DNA of 7,463 nt. Origin: Bacillota bacterium (lineage in GTDB: Bacteria; Bacillota; Clostridia; Peptostreptococcales; Anaerovoracaceae). Shown piece after piece: positions 4,808-7,463 of the stretch. Every line of letters starts with the position of its first letter. The stretch's first letter is position 1. A model generated the notes under the pieces. That model worked only from the letters and a program-made list of their open reading frames with translations. It made no database searches and was not told where the DNA came from. Position numbers and translations under genes: made by a program. The stretch lies in the NCBI GenBank assembly GCA_017386805.1, contig JAFOGM010000362.1:1-7463 (forward strand), in the 5' to 3' direction.

Positions 4808-6922
4808 ATGTTTGAAAAGTACGGAATCGATCGCGTAATAGAACCGAAATTTGTTTTGCCTACATCCGCCTGGCGACTGGATAATTCCCGGGAGATCGGA
4901 CCGGGGGAAATGCGTGTTTCTGTGAAAAGAATCCACATCGAAGGGACCAATTTCCGCCAGCTCTGCGTGGAAACGGACAACAATGTGGACAAGATCAAAG
5001 AGCGCATCATGGATATCGTATTCAAACGCGGAAAGCTCCATAATCCCGTTACAGATACGGCGGGGGTTCTCTTTGGTACGGTGGAGGAGATCGGAACGAA
5101 GTTTGACAATCCTTCCGGACTTCGGCCGGGAGATCAGGTGATCTGCAACGTCTCCATGGCCAATGTTCCTTTATATATCAATCGCATCACCGCGGTGGAC
5201 ATGGCTTATTCCCAGATCGAAGTGGAAGGGTACGCCATCATTTTCCCGGACTTTCCGCTGATTCCAAAGCCGGAGGATATCCCCATCGACCTGTTGCTCT
5301 ACACTCTGGATGAATCCGGAACTCTGTATTCGGTGTACCAGAGCGCCCGTGGAAAGAAGCGCTGCCTGGTAGTAGGGAACGGCCTTCTGACCAATATTCT
5401 CTTCGGTCATGTGATCCGGAAAGCGGCGCCCGATGCGGAGATCATCTGTTTGTTTGATAAGAACAGCGACATCGGTGTCCGGACGAAAGAAATGGTCCAA
5501 TTGATGGAAGAAACCTTTACGTCGATCCATTATGTCAACATCTTAAAACCCGTGGAATGCCTGGAAAAGCTGGATGCCGGTCTCTTTGATCTGAGCATCA
5601 ACTGCGCGGACTTATCCGGGGCTGAAACCATCAATATCATGTCCACCAAGCCCGGCGGAACGGTATATTTCGCCAACATGGTGAACAATTACAATATTGC
5701 ATTATACATCACCGAGGCAATCTCCCGGCGCATCGAGATCCGCTGCGCTGACGGTTTCCACGAGGATTATGCGGACTTCGACATTGAAATTTTAAGGGAG
5801 ATCTATCCCTATCTGAAGGAGTCCCAGTCGAAGGGGACAACCTATACCATCCGCGATAACGTGGCGTATTCCCTGAGAAAGAATCGAAAAGTCCTCCAGG
5901 AAGAAATGGCCAAAAGCAGTAAGGTCGACGACTTTATCTGCTCCAGCAAGGCCATGAACCGGGTATTGGAAGAGATCCTTTCGGTGTCCAAATACGACTG
6001 CAACGTACTGATTTCCGGGGATACCGGGGTCGGGAAAGAAAAAGTGGCTTCCATTATCCAGAAAAATTCCAGCCGAAACATGCAGCCCTATGTGAAGATC
6101 AACTGTGCCTCCATTTCGGAAAAACTGATCGAATCGGAACTGTTCGGCTATGAAAAAGGCGCTTTCACCGGAGCGAATTCAGCCGGGAAAAAGGGGTATT
6201 TTGAAATTGCTGACAACGGGATCATCTTCCTGGACGAAGTGGGGGAACTGCCGCTGGAAATGCAGGCCAAGCTTCTGCGAGTGATCCAGGACGGCGAATT
6301 CTACCGCGTTGGCGGGACGAAACCAGTAAAATGCAACGTCCGTATCCTGGCCGCAACTAACCGGAACCTGTTGGAAATGGTGGAATCCAAGACCTTCCGT
6401 CAGGATTTATATTACCGTCTCAACGTGTTCCCCATCCGGGTTCCCAACCTGAATGAACGGCGTACGGAAATCCCGGAACTGGTTCAGTATTTCCTGAAAA
6501 AATACAATGATAAGTTCGGAACGGGTTGTTCCATTGCCAAAGAAGCAGTGGCCTACATGGAGGAATGTGATTGGCCCGGGAACATCCGTGAACTGGAAAA
6601 TACCATCCAGCGTCTGATGATCAGTACCAAGGGAGATATGATCAATATCTTCGATGTCATGCACGAACTCCACGCAGAGGTGATGGTCGATGTGGATACG
6701 GATTTTGAAGCCATGGTGGAAGGAGCCTCCGGTACGATCGAGGTGAGTCTTCAGGACATGGTGGACAACTTCGAAAAGAAGATCATTGAATACGCCTGTG
6801 AGAAATATGGATCCACCCGTAAAGCGGCGAAGGCCATCGGAATCAGTCAGACCCAGATGGTCCGGAAGAAAAAGAAGTATGGGATCGCAAGCGAAGATAT
6901 TACGGAAAAAAGGGAACTTTAA
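4808..6922 (+). CDS. Sigma-54-dependent activator with a Kdd-like N-terminal sensor domain
   Basis: This 704-residue protein is a bacterial enhancer-binding protein. Residues 1 to about 345 resemble 3,5-diaminohexanoate dehydrogenase: YGIDRVIEPKFVLP and a following DN align with YGTHRVISPVGVLP and DN at the start of kdd in this window. A Rossmann-like segment VVGNGLLTN (188-196) departs from the usual GxGxxG, so catalysis is doubtful. After a charged linker (about 346-375), the AAA+ domain (376-620) carries Walker A GDTGVGKE (404-411), GAFTGA (451-456, sigma-54 contact), Walker B IIFLDE (472-477), the arginine-finger region RQDLYYRLN (531-539) and WPGNIRELEN (589-598). A Fis/TyrR-type helix-turn-helix closes the protein (TRKAAKAIGIS onward, 670-693). 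No receiver domain is present, so it is probably ligand-controlled. It sits between kal and kdd, both with sigma-54 promoters, and is likely their activator. The inducer, perhaps 3,5-diaminohexanoate or a related intermediate, is inference. Confidence 0.9.
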   Translation: MFEKYGIDRVIEPKFVLPTSAWRLDNSREIGPGEMRVSVKRIHIEGTNFRQLCVETDNNVDKIKERIMDIVFKRGKLHNPVTDTAGVLFGTVEEIGTKFDNPSGLRPGDQVICNVSMANVPLYINRITAVDMAYSQIEVEGYAIIFPDFPLIPKPEDIPIDLLLYTLDESGTLYSVYQSARGKKRCLVVGNGLLTNILFGHVIRKAAPDAEIICLFDKNSDIGVRTKEMVQLMEETFTSIHYVNILKPVECLEKLDAGLFDLSINCADLSGAETINIMSTKPGGTVYFANMVNNYNIALYITEAISRRIEIRCADGFHEDYADFDIEILREIYPYLKESQSKGTTYTIRDNVAYSLRKNRKVLQEEMAKSSKVDDFICSSKAMNRVLEEILSVSKYDCNVLISGDTGVGKEKVASIIQKNSSRNMQPYVKINCASISEKLIESELFGYEKGAFTGANSAGKKGYFEIADNGIIFLDEVGELPLEMQAKLLRVIQDGEFYRVGGTKPVKCNVRILAATNRNLLEMVESKTFRQDLYYRLNVFPIRVPNLNERRTEIPELVQYFLKKYNDKFGTGCSIAKEAVAYMEECDWPGNIRELENTIQRLMISTKGDMINIFDVMHELHAEVMVDVDTDFEAMVEGASGTIEVSLQDMVDNFEKKIIEYACEKYGSTRKAAKAIGISQTQMVRKKKKYGIASEDITEKREL

Positions 6923-6959
6923 CAGAAAAAGTGGTAAAAATTGCGGAAAAATAGAAGTG

Positions 6960-6992
6960 AAAAACGCGAACCGAAAACGGTTCGCGTTTTTT
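6960..6992 (+). terminator. Intrinsic terminator of the activator gene, also a GAACCG dyad
   Basis: A perfect 14-bp stem (6960-6973 with 6978-6991) closes an AAAA loop and ends in TTTTTT, 37 bases past the activator stop. Its core GAACCGAAAACGGTTC (6968-6983) has the same half-sites and spacing as the non-terminator dyad at 7001-7016, so the DNA may also be a protein-binding site for the kdd promoter. Confidence 0.88.
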
Positions 6993-6997
6993 GATGG

Positions 6998-7020
6998 TTT
7001 GAACCGATTTCGGTTCGAAA
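6998..7020. promoter_or_regulatory. Second GAACCG dyad, candidate upstream activator site for kdd
   Basis: GAACCGATTTCGGTTC (7001-7016) is a 6-bp inverted repeat with a 4-base spacer, extended by TTT and AAA with one unpaired G. Its centre is 33 bp (about three helical turns) from that of the preceding dyad. Its position about 180 bases upstream of the predicted kdd start is typical for sites of sigma-54 activators. It has no T-run and is unlikely to be a terminator. Binding by the Kdd-like activator is inferred. Confidence 0.5.
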
Positions 7021-7076
7021 ACAAATGATTTTTGAGAGAAATTTGTCTATATAAAAATCAGAAAGAATTGGCTGAC

Positions 7077-7143
7077 AAAAAATTCACGAAAAACCGAAAG
7101 AAAAACAGAAGAAATTTTCAATTACAAAAAACCTAGCCGAAAA
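7077..7143. other. A-tract-rich spacer between candidate activator sites and kdd promoter
   Basis: Runs of A (centres near 7080, 7091, 7103, 7114, 7128 and 7142) repeat at about 11-14 bases. Roughly phased A-tracts tend to bend DNA and could help loop a distant activator onto the sigma-54 promoter. The 6923-7163 stretch otherwise holds only the terminator and dyads; no gene was seen in it. Confidence 0.35.
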
Positions 7144-7163
7144 TCTAACTGAAAGGGTTGTTT

Positions 7164-7179
7164 TGGCACATAATTTGCG
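7164..7179 (+). promoter_or_regulatory. Sigma-54 (-24/-12) promoter of kdd
   Basis: TGGCACATAATTTGCG has the invariant GG (7165-7166) and GC (7177-7178) separated by exactly 10 bases and matches TGGCAC-N5-TTGC. Transcription should begin near 7190, giving a leader of about 150 bases before kdd. Confidence 0.9.
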
Positions 7180-7189
7180 GTAAAATGGT

Positions 7190-7343
7190 AACAGCGAGCA
7201 CTATCTTTTTGCGCGCACAATAATCAACTATGTACCTGCCTCGAACGACTGGGCTGATCCAGCCGTTGAGTGCAATGCATAAAACTAATTCAAAACGTTT
7301 TTCGAAACACATTTTCGAAACGAATTTAAGGAGGATGAACATC
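7190..7343 (+). promoter_or_regulatory. Long structured 5' leader of kdd
   Basis: About 154 bases separate the predicted start from kdd. TTTTGCGCG (7207-7215), containing the palindrome TGCGCGCA, matches the kal leader. A hairpin at 7240-7270 has CTC, AACG and CTGG pairing with CCAG, CGTT and GAG, with one bulge and one A-C mismatch. A second hairpin at 7296-7322 pairs CGTTT and CGAAA with TTTCG and AAACG around a 2-base bulge, and ends 5 bases before the AAGGAGG site (7328-7334). The second hairpin is built from two copies of TTTTCGAAAC (7299-7308, 7312-7321). I recognise no known riboswitch class. The leader may be regulatory or may stabilise the message. Confidence 0.45.
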
Positions 7344-7463
7344 ATGCAGAAAAAAGGATGCCCTTACGGAACTCACCGTGTAATTTCCCCCGTTGGCGTT
7401 TTACCGCAGCCGGCTGACAAGGTTGACAACACCATGGAAATCTACGATAACGAAGTACTGATC
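7344..7463 (+). CDS. kdd: L-erythro-3,5-diaminohexanoate dehydrogenase (3' end outside window)
   Basis: The first 40 codons are present and the gene runs off the window. The N-terminus KGCPYGTHRVISPVGVLPQP (4-23) followed by DN and EIYDNEVLI is typical of Kdd, the NAD(P)-dependent enzyme that oxidatively deaminates L-erythro-3,5-diaminohexanoate to 5-amino-3-oxohexanoate in lysine fermentation. The chosen ATG lies 9 bases after a strong AAGGAGG; an in-frame ATG at 7335 directly abuts that site and is too close. The gene is probably first in an operon with further lysine-fermentation genes, expressed from the sigma-54 promoter at 7164-7179. Identification from 40 residues is limited, but the Kal gene and the Kdd-like activator next to it support it. 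Confidence 0.88.
   Translation, partial: MQKKGCPYGTHRVISPVGVLPQPADKVDNTMEIYDNEVLI

Noticed and set aside
7021..7060. Inverted repeats ACAAAT/ATTTGT and GATTTTT/AAAAATC
   Set aside because: They have weak AT-only stems with long loops in AT-rich DNA, within what chance would give.
7335..7343. kdd start at the in-frame ATG at 7335
   Set aside because: It directly abuts the AAGGAGG site, leaving no spacing; the ATG at 7344 has 9 bases.
7190..7343. Lysine riboswitch in the kdd leader
   Set aside because: The conserved core segments and multi-helix layout of the lysine riboswitch were not seen, and the predicted leader is short for it.
7145..7345. A 66-codon minus-strand frame over the kdd leader
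   Set aside because: It overlaps the sigma-54 promoter and leader, has no ribosome binding site, and shows no recognisable motif.
1..7463. CRISPR arrays, insertion sequences, tRNA or rRNA genes
   Set aside because: No regularly spaced repeats, transposase-like reading frames, terminal inverted repeats or RNA gene signatures were found.

Overview
The window looks like part of the genome of a strictly anaerobic, amino-acid-fermenting Clostridia-type bacterium. The basis is gene content: a ferredoxin-linked 2-oxoacid oxidoreductase, an acetoacetate/butyrate-type CoA-transferase, and two enzymes of lysine fermentation to butyrate and acetate (Kal and Kdd). Strong Shine-Dalgarno sites, short intergenic gaps and AT-rich spacers fit. 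The species cannot be read from the sequence.

Layout. 1-3348 (+): a tight operon with the 3' part of a VorB-like alpha subunit, then the beta (thiamine pyrophosphate) and gamma subunits of the 2-oxoacid:ferredoxin oxidoreductase, then CoA-transferase subunits A and B (atoD, atoA). A bidirectional-looking terminator (3384-3417) separates it from a convergent housekeeping gene, the 23S rRNA pseudouridine synthase rluB (3436-4140, -). 4268-4660 (-): kal, 3-aminobutyryl-CoA ammonia-lyase, followed by a terminator-like hairpin. 4808-6922 (+), divergent from kal: a 704-residue sigma-54-dependent activator. 6923-7343: a 421-base AT-rich regulatory region. 7344-7463 (+): the first 40 codons of kdd, 3,5-diaminohexanoate dehydrogenase, which runs off the window.

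The lysine part (about 4184-7463) appears to be one regulatory unit. The activator has an intact sigma-54 AAA+ domain and a Fis/TyrR-type helix-turn-helix. Its N-terminal half resembles Kdd itself, and the resemblance can be aligned inside this window against the kdd start. Both flanking enzyme genes have near-perfect -24/-12 sigma-54 promoters: kal on the minus strand at 4731-4746, kdd on the plus strand at 7164-7179. The two promoters share a further layout: TAAAAT just after the -12 element, then exactly 20 bases, then TTTTGCGCG. Both upstream regions also share TGAACCGATTT; on the kdd side this sits in one of two GAACCG-N4-CGGTTC dyads 33 bp apart. My reading is that the activator senses a lysine-pathway intermediate through a retired enzyme domain and switches on kal and kdd together. 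Ligand, binding sites and regulation are inference; the promoters, motifs and domain architecture are visible directly.

In the pathway, Kdd deaminates 3,5-diaminohexanoate oxidatively, a cleavage enzyme (probably downstream, outside the window) yields acetoacetate and 3-aminobutyryl-CoA, Kal deaminates the latter to crotonyl-CoA, and an AtoDA-type transferase can move CoA between butyryl-CoA and acetoacetate. The atoDA pair here could therefore serve either lysine fermentation or release of the acyl-CoA made by the neighbouring oxidoreductase.
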